A stretch of 64,000 bases of DNA from positions 248,001-312,000 of the forward strand of contig CAWEGI010000013.1 in assembly GCA_963808815.1 (NCBI GenBank). The letters are read 5' to 3'. The notes below the pieces were generated by a model that did no database searches, was not told where the DNA came from, and was given only the letters and a program-made list of their open reading frames with translations. The translations under genes were made by a program, and so were the position numbers. Source of the DNA: DATBLE01 sp963808815 (GTDB lineage Bacteria > Actinomycetota > Thermoleophilia > Gaiellales > Gaiellaceae). The stretch's first letter is position 1. The number at the start of each line of letters is the position of its first letter. Shown piece after piece: positions 18,435-26,591 of the stretch.

Positions 18435-18976
18435 GGTACGACGGGGTCCCGGGCCTGGTCGAGACGCGGGAGGCCTACGGCGAGACGACGCTCGTCGTCG
18501 ACCCGGCGCGGCTGATCGAGGCATGCCGCTACCTGCGCGACGACCAGGGGTTCCGCTTCCTCGCCGACATCACCCCGACCGACTACCTGGGCTGGAACGA
18601 ACGACCGATCGCGGGCTACATCGGCACCGCCTTGGGCCGCGACCTGAACGCGCCCGGCTCGGCAGGCCTCGCGCGCGCGCCGCGCCCGAAGCCGAAGCGC
18701 TTCGCGATGAACTACCACCTGCTGCGGCTCGAGCGGGGTGCGCCCCGGGTACGAGTGCAGGTCTGGCTGGACGAGGGCGAGCCGGTGGAAAGCGTCGTCT
18801 CGATCTGGCCCACCGCCGACTGGCACGAGCGCGAGGCCTGGGACATGATGGGCATCCGGATCGAGGGTCACCCGAATCTCCGGCGCATCCTGATGGAGGA
18901 CGACTGGGAGGGTCACCCGCTGCGCAAGGACTACCCGCTCGGCGGCGAGCCGGTTCGCTTCTCGGGGGAGGAGTAG
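18431..18976 (+). CDS. nuoC: NADH-quinone oxidoreductase subunit C
   Basis: 181 aa 30-kDa subunit of the hydrophilic arm. Conserved segments: VSIWPTADWHEREAWDMMGI, HPNLRRILMEDDWEGHPLRKDYPL. Starts at GTG 18431 overlapping nuoB's TGA. It is separate from nuoD (not the NuoCD fusion of enterobacteria); the nuoD start follows immediately after its stop. Confidence 0.95.
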   Translation: MRYDGVPGLVETREAYGETTLVVDPARLIEACRYLRDDQGFRFLADITPTDYLGWNERPIAGYIGTALGRDLNAPGSAGLARAPRPKPKRFAMNYHLLRLERGAPRVRVQVWLDEGEPVESVVSIWPTADWHEREAWDMMGIRIEGHPNLRRILMEDDWEGHPLRKDYPLGGEPVRFSGEE

Positions 18977-20245
18977 GTGGCAATCGCGCCGGAGAAGGCA
19001 GGGGCGTCCCGGGCGCCGATCTACGAAGGAACACGGATCCCGAGCCCGATCCCGACGATGCTGCAGCCGGATCCGGGCCTCGAGGACGTCCTCACCGTCA
19101 ACTTCGGCCCGAACCATCCCTCCACGCACGGCGTGCTGCGGCTGATCGTCGACCTCCACGGCGAGGACGTGATGGGGCTGGAGGCCGTGGTCGGCTACCT
19201 GCACACCGGGTTCGAGAAGAACATGGAGCAGAAGACCTACTGGAAGGGGGTCACGTACGCGCCGCGGATGGACTACCTCGCCTTCCAGGCGAACGAGTAC
19301 GCCTACGTCGCCGCGGTCGAGAAGCTGCTCGCGATCGAGGTGCCGCCCAAGGCGGTGTGGATGCGAACGCTGCTGCTCGAGCTGAACCGGATCCACTCGC
19401 ACCTGATCTGGCTCGGCACGGGCGCGCTGGAGATCGGCGCGATCGGCCTGCTCTGGTACTGCTTCAACGCCCGCGACGACGTGCTCGACCTCTTCGAGCT
19501 GGTCGGCGGGGCGCGAATGCACACCCGCTACTTCCAGGCGGGCGGGCTCGCGGAGGACATCCCGCCCGGGTTCTTCACGGAGTGCAAGAAGTTCGCCGAC
19601 GGGTTCCCGGACACGATCGACATGTACGAGCAGCTGCTCACGAAGCAGCAGATCTGGCTGGAGCGAACACGCAACCTGGGTCTCCTTTCCGCCGACGACG
19701 CGATCGCGCTCGGACAGTCGGGGCCGGTGCTGCGGGCCTCCGGCGTCGACTGGGACCTTCGTCGTGACGAGCCGTACCTCGCCTACCCCCAGCTCGACTT
19801 CGCCGTACCCGTCTACGAGCACGGCGACGTCTACGACCGGTACCGGATCCGCGTCGACGAGATGCGCGAGTCGGTGAAGCTCATCCAGCAGTGCCTCGAG
19901 GGCATGCCGGGCGGCGACTGGATCGCCGACGACCGGAAGGTCGTGCTGCCGCCCCGGCACGAGCTCCACACCTCGATGGAGTCGCTGATCCACCACTTCA
20001 AGATCGTCACGGAGGGCTATCGCGTGCCCGAAGGCGAGGTGTACGTCGCGGTCGAGTCACCGCGCGGCGAGTTCGGCTGCTACCTCGTCTCGGACGGCGG
20101 GCCGAAGCCCTGGCGCGTGAAGTTCCGGGCCCCGTCGTTCGTCGCGCTCGAAGCGACGGCGACCTGCGTCCACGACTCGCTGGTCGCCGACATGATCGCG
20201 ATCGTCGGCTCGCTCGACACCGTCATGGGCGAGGTCGATCGCTGA
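18977..20245 (+). CDS. nuoD: NADH-quinone oxidoreductase subunit D
   Basis: 422 aa 49-kDa subunit that lines the quinone cavity. Family motifs: NFGPNHPSTHGVLRLIVDL, GYLHTGFEKNMEQKTY, MHTRYFQAGG, and the C-terminal LVADMIAIVGSLDTVMGEVDR. GTG 18977 immediately follows the nuoC TAG. The N-terminal 30 residues (APEKAGASRAPIYEGTRIPS) are longer than in most relatives. Its TGA overlaps a CTG that is the likely nuoE start. Confidence 0.96.
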   Translation: MAIAPEKAGASRAPIYEGTRIPSPIPTMLQPDPGLEDVLTVNFGPNHPSTHGVLRLIVDLHGEDVMGLEAVVGYLHTGFEKNMEQKTYWKGVTYAPRMDYLAFQANEYAYVAAVEKLLAIEVPPKAVWMRTLLLELNRIHSHLIWLGTGALEIGAIGLLWYCFNARDDVLDLFELVGGARMHTRYFQAGGLAEDIPPGFFTECKKFADGFPDTIDMYEQLLTKQQIWLERTRNLGLLSADDAIALGQSGPVLRASGVDWDLRRDEPYLAYPQLDFAVPVYEHGDVYDRYRIRVDEMRESVKLIQQCLEGMPGGDWIADDRKVVLPPRHELHTSMESLIHHFKIVTEGYRVPEGEVYVAVESPRGEFGCYLVSDGGPKPWRVKFRAPSFVALEATATCVHDSLVADMIAIVGSLDTVMGEVDR

Positions 20246-20721
20246 AATGCCGGGCGCAGTTTCGGCGAGAGGTGGAGGAGATCGCGACGCGGTATCCCGA
20301 TCCGCGTTCGGCCGTGTTGCCGGCCCTTCGACTCGCGCAGGAGCGACATGAAGGCTGGCTCCCCGTCGAGGCGCTGCGCGAGGTGGGTGAGGCGCTCGAC
20401 CTCACGCCGGCGTACTGCCAGGCCGTCGCGTCCTTCTACGACATGTTCCACCTGGAGCCGGTGGGCCGGCACATGGTCGAGATCTGCACGAACCTCTCGT
20501 GCGCGCTGGTCGGCGCGCAGCGGGTGGTCGACGCGTTCGAGTCGACGCTCGGCATCAAGGCCGGCGAGACGACCGAGGACGGCGAGATCACCTTCCGCGC
20601 GGTCGAGTGCCTGGGCGGCTGCGGCTACGCGCCGGTGGTCGCAGTGGACAGCCGCTACCGCCACAACGTCGAGCCGGAGGACGCGGCCGCGATCGTCGAG
20701 GAGATCCGTGGCGCTGCTTGA
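20242..20721 (+). CDS. nuoE: NADH-quinone oxidoreductase subunit E (probable CTG start)
   Basis: Thioredoxin-fold 2Fe-2S subunit (N1a) of the NADH dehydrogenase module, about 159 aa. Cluster ligands: ICTNLSC and VECLGGCGYAP. The family N-terminus AQFRREVEEIATRYPDPRSA is in frame only from CTG 20242, which overlaps the nuoD stop as CTGA with GAGG seven bases upstream; the first ordinary start, GTG 20272, would cut off the first part of the opening helix. I therefore favour CTG. The 3' end overlaps nuoF by 14 bases. Confidence 0.9.
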   Translation: MKCRAQFRREVEEIATRYPDPRSAVLPALRLAQERHEGWLPVEALREVGEALDLTPAYCQAVASFYDMFHLEPVGRHMVEICTNLSCALVGAQRVVDAFESTLGIKAGETTEDGEITFRAVECLGGCGYAPVVAVDSRYRHNVEPEDAAAIVEEIRGAA

Positions 20722-22036
20722 CGCGCTCCTGAAGGGCGCCGACGAGCGCGACCTGACCCGGCTCGACGAGTACCGGGCGATCGGCGGCTACGAGGCCCTG
20801 GCCAAGGCGCGGAAGCTGACGCCCGACGCGCTGATCGAGGAGATGGGCAAGGCGAACCTGCGCGGCCGCGGCGGCGCCGGCTTCCCGATCGGACGCAAGG
20901 CGTCGCTGATCGCGCGAGACTCCCCGAAGCCGAAGTACGTGGTCGTCAACGCCGACGAGTCGGAGCCGGGCGCCTTCAAGGACCGCCAGGTGATGAACAG
21001 CGTGCCCCACCGGCTGATCGAGGGGTCCCTGATCGCGGCACATGCGATCGAGTCGAAGGACGTCTTCATCTACATCCGCGGCGAGTACCTGGCCGAGTAC
21101 GAGGTGCTCCAGGCGGCGGTCGACGAAGCCGACGCGGCCGGTCTCTTCGACGACGTGCGGCTGATCGTCCACCGCGGCGCCGGCGCCTACATCTGCGGGG
21201 AGGAGACGGCGCTCCTCGACTCGCTCGAGGGCCGGCGCGGCCAGCCGCGTCCGCGGCCGCCCTTCCCGCCCGTGCAGGGCCTCTACAACGCGCCGACGCA
21301 GGTGAACAACGTCTGCACGATCGCCACGCTCCCGATCGTGATCGCGATGGGCGCGGAGAAGTTCGCCGAGACAGGCGCGGAGACCGCGCCGGGCACGGCG
21401 ATCTTCTCGATCTCGGGCAACGTCGAGAGGCCCGGCAACTACGAGCTCGAGCTGGGCACGCCGATGCGGGAGCTGATCTACGAGCACGCAGGCGGCATCG
21501 CAGGCGGCAGGAAGCTGAAGGCCGTCATCCCCGGCGGCTCGTCCGTGCCGGCGCTGACGCCGGACCAGATCGACGTGCCGCTCGACTACGACTCGCTGGC
21601 AGAGCTGAAGACCTTCTTCGGCGCGGCGTCGCTGATCGTGGTCGACGACCGCTGCTGCTTGGTGCAGCTCGCGCTGCGCTCGACCCAGTTCTACATGCAC
21701 GAGTCGTGCGGCAAGTGCACACCGTGCCGGGAGGGAACGCGCTGGATGGTGCAGATACTCGAGAAGATCGAGCGCGGCGACGGGGAGCTCTCCGACCTCG
21801 AGCTGCTCGAGTCGATCAACGGGCGGATCCTCGGCAAGGTGCTCTGCGCGCTCGGCGAGTTCGCCGTCTACCCGGTTTCGAGCTTCATCGCGCACTGGCG
21901 CGACGAGTTCGTCGCCCACATCCAGCAGGGCCGCTGCCCGTACGACGGCAACTCGTCGATCGAAGGGATCCTGGCACCCTCCGAGCAACATCACGGTCCC
22001 GCACACGTCGAGAAGCCCCTGGCGGTGATCGCGTGA
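20708..22036 (+). CDS. nuoF: NADH-quinone oxidoreductase subunit F
   Basis: 442 aa flavoprotein that oxidises NADH. FMN/NADH-site motifs: LRGRGGAGFPIGRK, VVNADESEPGAFKDR, GAGAYICGEETALLDSLEGRRG. The N3 cluster is ligated by ESCGKCTPCREGT plus the cysteine in VLCALGEFA. GTG 20708 start inside the end of nuoE. Its TGA overlaps nuoG's GTG (GTGA at 22033). With nuoE and nuoG it forms the NADH-input module, so this complex I is NADH- rather than ferredoxin-dependent. Confidence 0.96.
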   Translation: MALLDALLKGADERDLTRLDEYRAIGGYEALAKARKLTPDALIEEMGKANLRGRGGAGFPIGRKASLIARDSPKPKYVVVNADESEPGAFKDRQVMNSVPHRLIEGSLIAAHAIESKDVFIYIRGEYLAEYEVLQAAVDEADAAGLFDDVRLIVHRGAGAYICGEETALLDSLEGRRGQPRPRPPFPPVQGLYNAPTQVNNVCTIATLPIVIAMGAEKFAETGAETAPGTAIFSISGNVERPGNYELELGTPMRELIYEHAGGIAGGRKLKAVIPGGSSVPALTPDQIDVPLDYDSLAELKTFFGAASLIVVDDRCCLVQLALRSTQFYMHESCGKCTPCREGTRWMVQILEKIERGDGELSDLELLESINGRILGKVLCALGEFAVYPVSSFIAHWRDEFVAHIQQGRCPYDGNSSIEGILAPSEQHHGPAHVEKPLAVIA

Positions 22037-24199
22037 GCACGAACGGCAACCAGCCCGAGCTGGTCACGATCACCGTGGACGACGTCGAGCTCCAGGTGCC
22101 GAAGGGCATCGGCCTCGTCGAGGCGGCCCTCTACGCCGGGATCGAGATCCCGGTGTTCTGCTACGAGCCGCGGCTCGGCCCGCCGGTCGGCGCTTGCCGC
22201 ATGTGCCTCTGTGAGGTCGCGCCGGGGCCGCCGAAGCCGCAGGCCGCGTGCACGCTGACCGCGGCCGACGGCATGGTCGTGAAGACGGCCGCCACGTCGC
22301 CGATGGCCGCCGAGGCGCAGGACGCGACGCTCGAGTTCATCCTCGTCAACCACCCGCTCGACTGCCCGGTCTGCGACAAGGGCGGCGAGTGCCCGCTCCA
22401 GGATCTCACCTTCCGCTACGGCCCCGGGAACACGCGTATGACGTTCGCGAAACGGACGTTGGAGAAGCCGATCCCGATCTCTCCGACGATCGCGCTCGAC
22501 CGCGAGCGCTGCATCCTCTGCTACCGCTGCACACGCTTCTCGGAGGCGGTCGCCGAGGACGGCCAGTTGGTCGCCCGCGACCGCGGGGCGAACTCGATCA
22601 TCGCCACGTTCGAGGACGAGCCCTACCGCGCGCCGTTCTCCGGCAACGTGATCGAGCTCTGCCCGGTCGGCGCGCTGACGTCGACCCAGTACCGCTTCGA
22701 GGCGCGCCCGTGGGAGATCCAGAACATCCCGACCGTCTGCGGCCTCTGCCCGGTCGGTTGCAACATCAGCGCGACCACGCGCGAGGGGAAGGTCAAGCGG
22801 ATCCTCTCGCGGAACCATCCGGAGATCGACGAGGGCTGGCTCTGCGACAAGGGTCGCTTCGCCTACTCGCACCTCTACGCCCACGACCGCGTGAAGGATC
22901 CGTTGCGCAAGGTCGGCAAGCGCCGCTTCGAGGAGATCTCGTGGGACGACGCGCTCGACCAGGCCGAATCGCTCCTGCGACAGGGGCCGGTGTTGCTGGC
23001 GCTGTCGGGGTCGGAGACGGTCGAGCAGGCGGAGGCGCTGGCGCGGCTGGTGCGGCAGGGCCTCGGCTCGGACGCCGTCGTGCTGCCCGAGCAGGCTTCG
23101 CCCGCGATCGACGCCTTCCGGGCGCCGCTCTCGTCGATCCGGGACGCCGAGCGTGTGATCGTCGTGGGCGACGAGCCGGTCGAGGAGCGGGCTCCCGTCG
23201 TCGCGCTCTGGATCAGGGCGGCTCGGCGCGCCGCCGCGGAGATCGTCATCGTCGGCGCCGCCGGGACGAACCCGACCGCCCCGGGCAAGGCGGCCGACGC
23301 CGTGCGCGCGCTGGGCGAGCAGGTACGGGGCGCGGTGCTGATCTGGTCGGGCCCCGGCGGGGCCGGGGGCGCCGCCGTCGCCGCCCTCGCCGAGGAGCTC
23401 GGAGCGGCGGCCGCCTTCTACCTGCCCTCGACCCCGAACGGCCGCGCGGTCGTCGAGGCCTGGCACGCGGCCGGCGATGGAGAGCCGGTCGCGCCCGAAA
23501 AGATCGGCGTCCTCCTCATCTCCGGGGACGATGCCGCCGCCGATCCCGGCGTCCAGTCGCTCGCGGAGCGAGCGGACGCTGTGATCGCGATCACGATGTT
23601 CGCCGACCCGGTGCGGGGCTCGGCCGATCTCGTGCTGCCGGGGACGAGCTACCTGGAGCGCGACGGAACGATCGTCAACCTCGAGGGCCGCCCGCAGCGC
23701 CTGCGCCGCGCGGTGATTCCGCCCGCGCCGGACGAGGTGGCCTGGATCGCGAAGCTGGCCGAGCGCTTCGGCGTCGTGGTCGACCCGCACGCACGCGCGT
23801 TCGTCGCCGAGGAGTGGGCGAAGCTGCCTGCGCGCGCCGAGTCCGAGCCGGTGAAGCTGCCGAAGACGCCACGGGCACAGACGGCGAAGGGCGGCCCGCT
23901 CAAGCTCGTCCGCTACCGCTCTCTGTTCTCGGGACCGGCGGTCGAGCGCGTGCCCGAGCTCCAGTTCCAGCGGCCGGAGCGCGAGATCGAGCTCTCCGTC
24001 CGCGACGCGAGCACACGCCACATCGCCGCCGGCGAGGAGGTCGTCGTCCGGTCGAACGGCACCTCGGTCACGCTCCGAGCGAGGATCAACAAGCAACTCG
24101 TCCAAGGAACGGTGCGCGCCGCGGAGGAACACGTCCGGACGCTCGAAGGAGCAGTGGAGGTCTCGCAGGCTCCCCCCGGATCAGCTCCGAAGGAGGTGA
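22033..24199 (+). CDS. nuoG: NADH-quinone oxidoreductase subunit G (stop displaced by an apparent C insertion near 24171-24176)
   Basis: About 721 aa Fe-S subunit. N1b ligands FCYEPRLGPPVGACRMC, the His/Cys N4-N5 region DCPVCDKGGECPLQD and CILCYRCTRF, and an N7-type motif C-x2-C-x3-C-x27-C (VCGLCPVGC ... WLCDKG). A degenerate molybdopterin-type domain follows, ending RARINKQLVQGTVRAAEEHV. As given, the frame has no stop and continues out of phase across nuoH. Removing one C from the run of six at 24171-24176 gives an end ...SQAPPDQLRRR with TGA at 24197-24199, inside nuoH's Shine-Dalgarno. That is the end adopted here. Confidence 0.92.
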
Positions 24200-24202
24200 T
24201 CC
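24190..24202 (+). promoter_or_regulatory. Full-length Shine-Dalgarno of nuoH
   Basis: AAGGAGGTGATCC is exactly complementary to 13 bases of the canonical bacterial 16S rRNA 3' tail (GGATCACCTCCTT). It contains the proposed nuoG stop (TGA 24197-24199) and sits nine bases before the CTG at 24206, spaced from the end of GGAGG. It is 44 bases too far for the first ordinary start, GTG 24245. Confidence 0.85.
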
Positions 24203-24205
24203 GGT

Positions 24206-25195
24206 CTGAACGGCGAGCCCTGGTGGATCGGGCTGATCAAGGCGGTGATCTTCGTCAACGTCCTGCTCATCTCGATGGCGTTCCTCACGCTCTACGAGCG
24301 AAAGCTGCTCGCACGCATGCAGCGGCGCCTCGGCCCGAACCGCGCCGGGCCGAAGGGGCTCCTCCAGCCGTTCGCGGACCTGATCAAGATGGTGCGCAAG
24401 GAGGCGTTCGCGCCGGTCGCGGCGATCGACACGCTCTACCTGCTGGCGCCGGCCTTCGCAGCCTTCACCGCGCTCACCGCCTTCAGCGTGATCCCCTGGG
24501 GCGAGGGCTGGGACATCTGGCACTACCACGTGAACGGGGAGATCGCCGACGTGCCGATCTCCCTGATCCTGATCTTCGCGCTCGGCTCGCTGGGGATCTA
24601 CGGGTTCATCATCGGCGGCTGGGCGTCCGAGTCGAAGTACTCGCTGCTCGGGTCGATGCGGACGTGTGCGCAGATGGTCTCGTACGAGGTCGCGCTCGCG
24701 CTGTCCGTGCTCGGCGTCGTGCTGATGGCGCACACGCTGTCGCTCTCCGGGATCGTCGAGGCGCAGGTGAAGGACTGGTGGTACGCCGCACCGCAGTTCG
24801 TCGGTCTCGTCATTTTCTTCATCGCCGGCGTCGCCGAGACGAACCGTCCGCCGTTCGACCTGCCCGAGGCCGACACCGAGCTTGTCGGCGGCTACTCGAC
24901 CGAGTACTCCGGGATGCGCTGGGGGCTGTTCCAGATGGCCGAGTACGTGAACGTCATCGTCCTCTCCGCCCTCGCGGTCACGCTCTTCTTCGGCGGCTGG
25001 GAAGGCCCCTGGGCCCCGCTCGGGCCGCTCTGGTTCTTCATCAAGCTCGTGCTCGCGATCTCGGTCTTCATCTGGCTGCGTGCCACTTTGCCGCGGCTCC
25101 GCTACGACCAGCTGATGCGCTTCGGCTGGAAGGTCCTGCTCCCGGTGGCGACGATCAACGCCGTCGTGACGGCGCTCTTCGTGGTGATCTTTTGA
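24206..25195 (+). CDS. nuoH: NADH-quinone oxidoreductase subunit H (probable CTG start)
   Basis: 329 aa membrane subunit at the junction with the peripheral arm. Hallmarks: LYERKLLARMQRRLGPNRAGP, AETNRPPFDLPEADTELVGGY, YSTEYSGMRWGLF. The first transmembrane helix begins at WWIGLIKAVIFVNVLL. The only in-frame codon after the upstream stop that preserves this helix is CTG 24206 (giving MNGEPWWIGL), placed correctly behind a perfect Shine-Dalgarno. GTG 24245 would remove half the helix. Stop overlaps nuoI's TTG (TTGA). Confidence 0.93.
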   Translation: MNGEPWWIGLIKAVIFVNVLLISMAFLTLYERKLLARMQRRLGPNRAGPKGLLQPFADLIKMVRKEAFAPVAAIDTLYLLAPAFAAFTALTAFSVIPWGEGWDIWHYHVNGEIADVPISLILIFALGSLGIYGFIIGGWASESKYSLLGSMRTCAQMVSYEVALALSVLGVVLMAHTLSLSGIVEAQVKDWWYAAPQFVGLVIFFIAGVAETNRPPFDLPEADTELVGGYSTEYSGMRWGLFQMAEYVNVIVLSALAVTLFFGGWEGPWAPLGPLWFFIKLVLAISVFIWLRATLPRLRYDQLMRFGWKVLLPVATINAVVTALFVVIF

Positions 25196-25689
25196 GCCCG
25201 CAGCCGCTCGATTCACTGAAGGGCTTCGCCGTCACCTTCGGCCAGCTGTTCAAGAAGCCGATCACGCAACAGTACCCCGAGTACAAGCGGCCCGTCTACC
25301 CACGCTTCCGCGGCCGCCACCGCCTGCACCTGCACGAGAACGGTCTGGAGAAGTGCGTCGGCTGCTCGCTCTGCGCCGCCGCCTGCCCGGCCGACTGCAT
25401 CCGCGTGGTCGCTGCCGAGAATACGCCCGACAACCGCGTCTCGGCGGGCGAGCGGTACGCGCGCATCTACGAGATCAACCTGAGCCGCTGCATCTTCTGC
25501 GGCTACTGCGAGCTCGCCTGCCCGTTCGACGCGATCACCCTGGGCAACGACTTCGAGATCTCGGAGTACTCACGCGACGACCTGATCTACACGAAGGACA
25601 TGCTGCTCGCCCAGCCGATCAAGCGCGTGCCGGTCGCCGACCCGGACGAGTTCGACACGCCGATCCCCTACTACCAGACCTCATCGTGA
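25192..25689 (+). CDS. nuoI: NADH-quinone oxidoreductase subunit I
   Basis: 165 aa 8Fe ferredoxin-like subunit with clusters N6a and N6b: EKCVGCSLCAAACPADCI and SRCIFCGYCELACPFDAI. TTG 25192 overlaps the nuoH TGA. The reading frame is by chance the same as that of unrepaired nuoG, which is why an uncorrected conceptual translation fuses NuoG to NuoI. The C-terminal FDTPIPYYQTSS is typical for actinobacterial NuoI. Confidence 0.95.
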   Translation: MSPQPLDSLKGFAVTFGQLFKKPITQQYPEYKRPVYPRFRGRHRLHLHENGLEKCVGCSLCAAACPADCIRVVAAENTPDNRVSAGERYARIYEINLSRCIFCGYCELACPFDAITLGNDFEISEYSRDDLIYTKDMLLAQPIKRVPVADPDEFDTPIPYYQTSS

Positions 25690-25729
25690 AGACCCGGAAA
25701 ATGCTGCGCAGTTCCCGCGTGAACGGCAC

Positions 25730-26296
25730 ATGATCCTCGCCTCGGCCTCGAACATCCTCGTCTGGGTCGTATGGGTTGCCGCCGCCTTCGCGTGCTTGGG
25801 CTCGGGCGTGGCGGTGATCAGCTTCTCGAACCCGTTCTACTCGGCGCTGGCCCTGATCGGGAACCTCGGCTCGCTGGCCGTGCTCTACCTGCTGCTCTCG
25901 GCGGAGTTCGTCGCCGCCGCGCAGGTGCTCGTCTATGCGGGCGCGGTGATGGTCATGTTCCTGTTCGTGATCGCCTACCTGGGCGGGAAGGCGGATGCGC
26001 CCTGGACCGGACAGCTCCCCGTCCAGACGATCGCGGCGATCGTCGCCGCGGGCGCGCTGCTGGTGGAGATCGTGATCGTGATCGCCGGCCAGGCCGACGG
26101 GCACCTGTCGAAGGCGGCGGAGATCACGGACGCGTTCGGGAGCCCCAACGAGATCGGGCGACTGTTCCTCACCGATCAGCTGCTCGCCTTCGAGCTGATC
26201 TCGGTGGTCCTGCTCGTCGCCGCGGTCGGCGGCGTGATCCTCGGCAGCCACTCGCGCGGGGAGTCGACGGCGGAGGGCGACGATGCTGGGGCCTGA
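25730..26296 (+). CDS. nuoJ: NADH-quinone oxidoreductase subunit J
   Basis: 188 aa, five transmembrane segments. The conserved third helix with the pi-bulge region is YLLLSAEFVAAAQVLVYAGAV. ATG 25730 lies 40 bases after nuoI, the widest gap inside the operon. The C-terminal tail SHSRGESTAEGDDAGA is acidic and overlaps nuoK by 14 bases. Confidence 0.94.
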   Translation: MILASASNILVWVVWVAAAFACLGSGVAVISFSNPFYSALALIGNLGSLAVLYLLLSAEFVAAAQVLVYAGAVMVMFLFVIAYLGGKADAPWTGQLPVQTIAAIVAAGALLVEIVIVIAGQADGHLSKAAEITDAFGSPNEIGRLFLTDQLLAFELISVVLLVAAVGGVILGSHSRGESTAEGDDAGA

Positions 26297-26591
26297 CACC
26301 GCCGCGTATCTGATCGTCGCCGCATTCCTGTTCGCGACGGGCGCGCTGGGCGTGCTGATCCGCCGCAGCCCGCTGATCGTGCTGCTCTCGCTCGAGATCA
26401 TGCTGAACGGGGCGAATCTGGCGCTGATCGCCTTCTCCCGGCACTTCGCGAACGGCGACGGGCAGATCTTCGCGCTGGCGGTGATGGCAGTCGCGGCCTC
26501 CGAGGTCGTCGTCGGGCTCGGGCTGATCGTGGCGATGGCCCGCAAGCGCCTCGACCTCGACGTCGACAAGCTCTCGTCGCTGCGCGGATGA
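26283..26591 (+). CDS. nuoK: NADH-quinone oxidoreductase subunit K
   Basis: 102 aa, three transmembrane helices, homologous to MrpC. Contains the conserved membrane glutamate in LLSLEIMLNGANLALIAF and a second one in AVAASEVVVGLGLIVA, both required for proton transfer in the family. ATG 26283; overlaps both neighbours. Confidence 0.95.
   Translation: MLGPDTAAYLIVAAFLFATGALGVLIRRSPLIVLLSLEIMLNGANLALIAFSRHFANGDGQIFALAVMAVAASEVVVGLGLIVAMARKRLDLDVDKLSSLRG

Noticed and set aside
21991..24132. Long minus-strand open frame (713 codons) opposite nuoG
   Set aside because: Composition is Arg/Asp/His-rich antisense noise typical of GC-rich genes; nuoG on the other strand is clearly conserved.
22033..25689. 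A natural NuoG-NuoI fusion protein
   Set aside because: The central 330 residues would be out-of-frame nuoH; a one-base homopolymer fix gives a normal stop.
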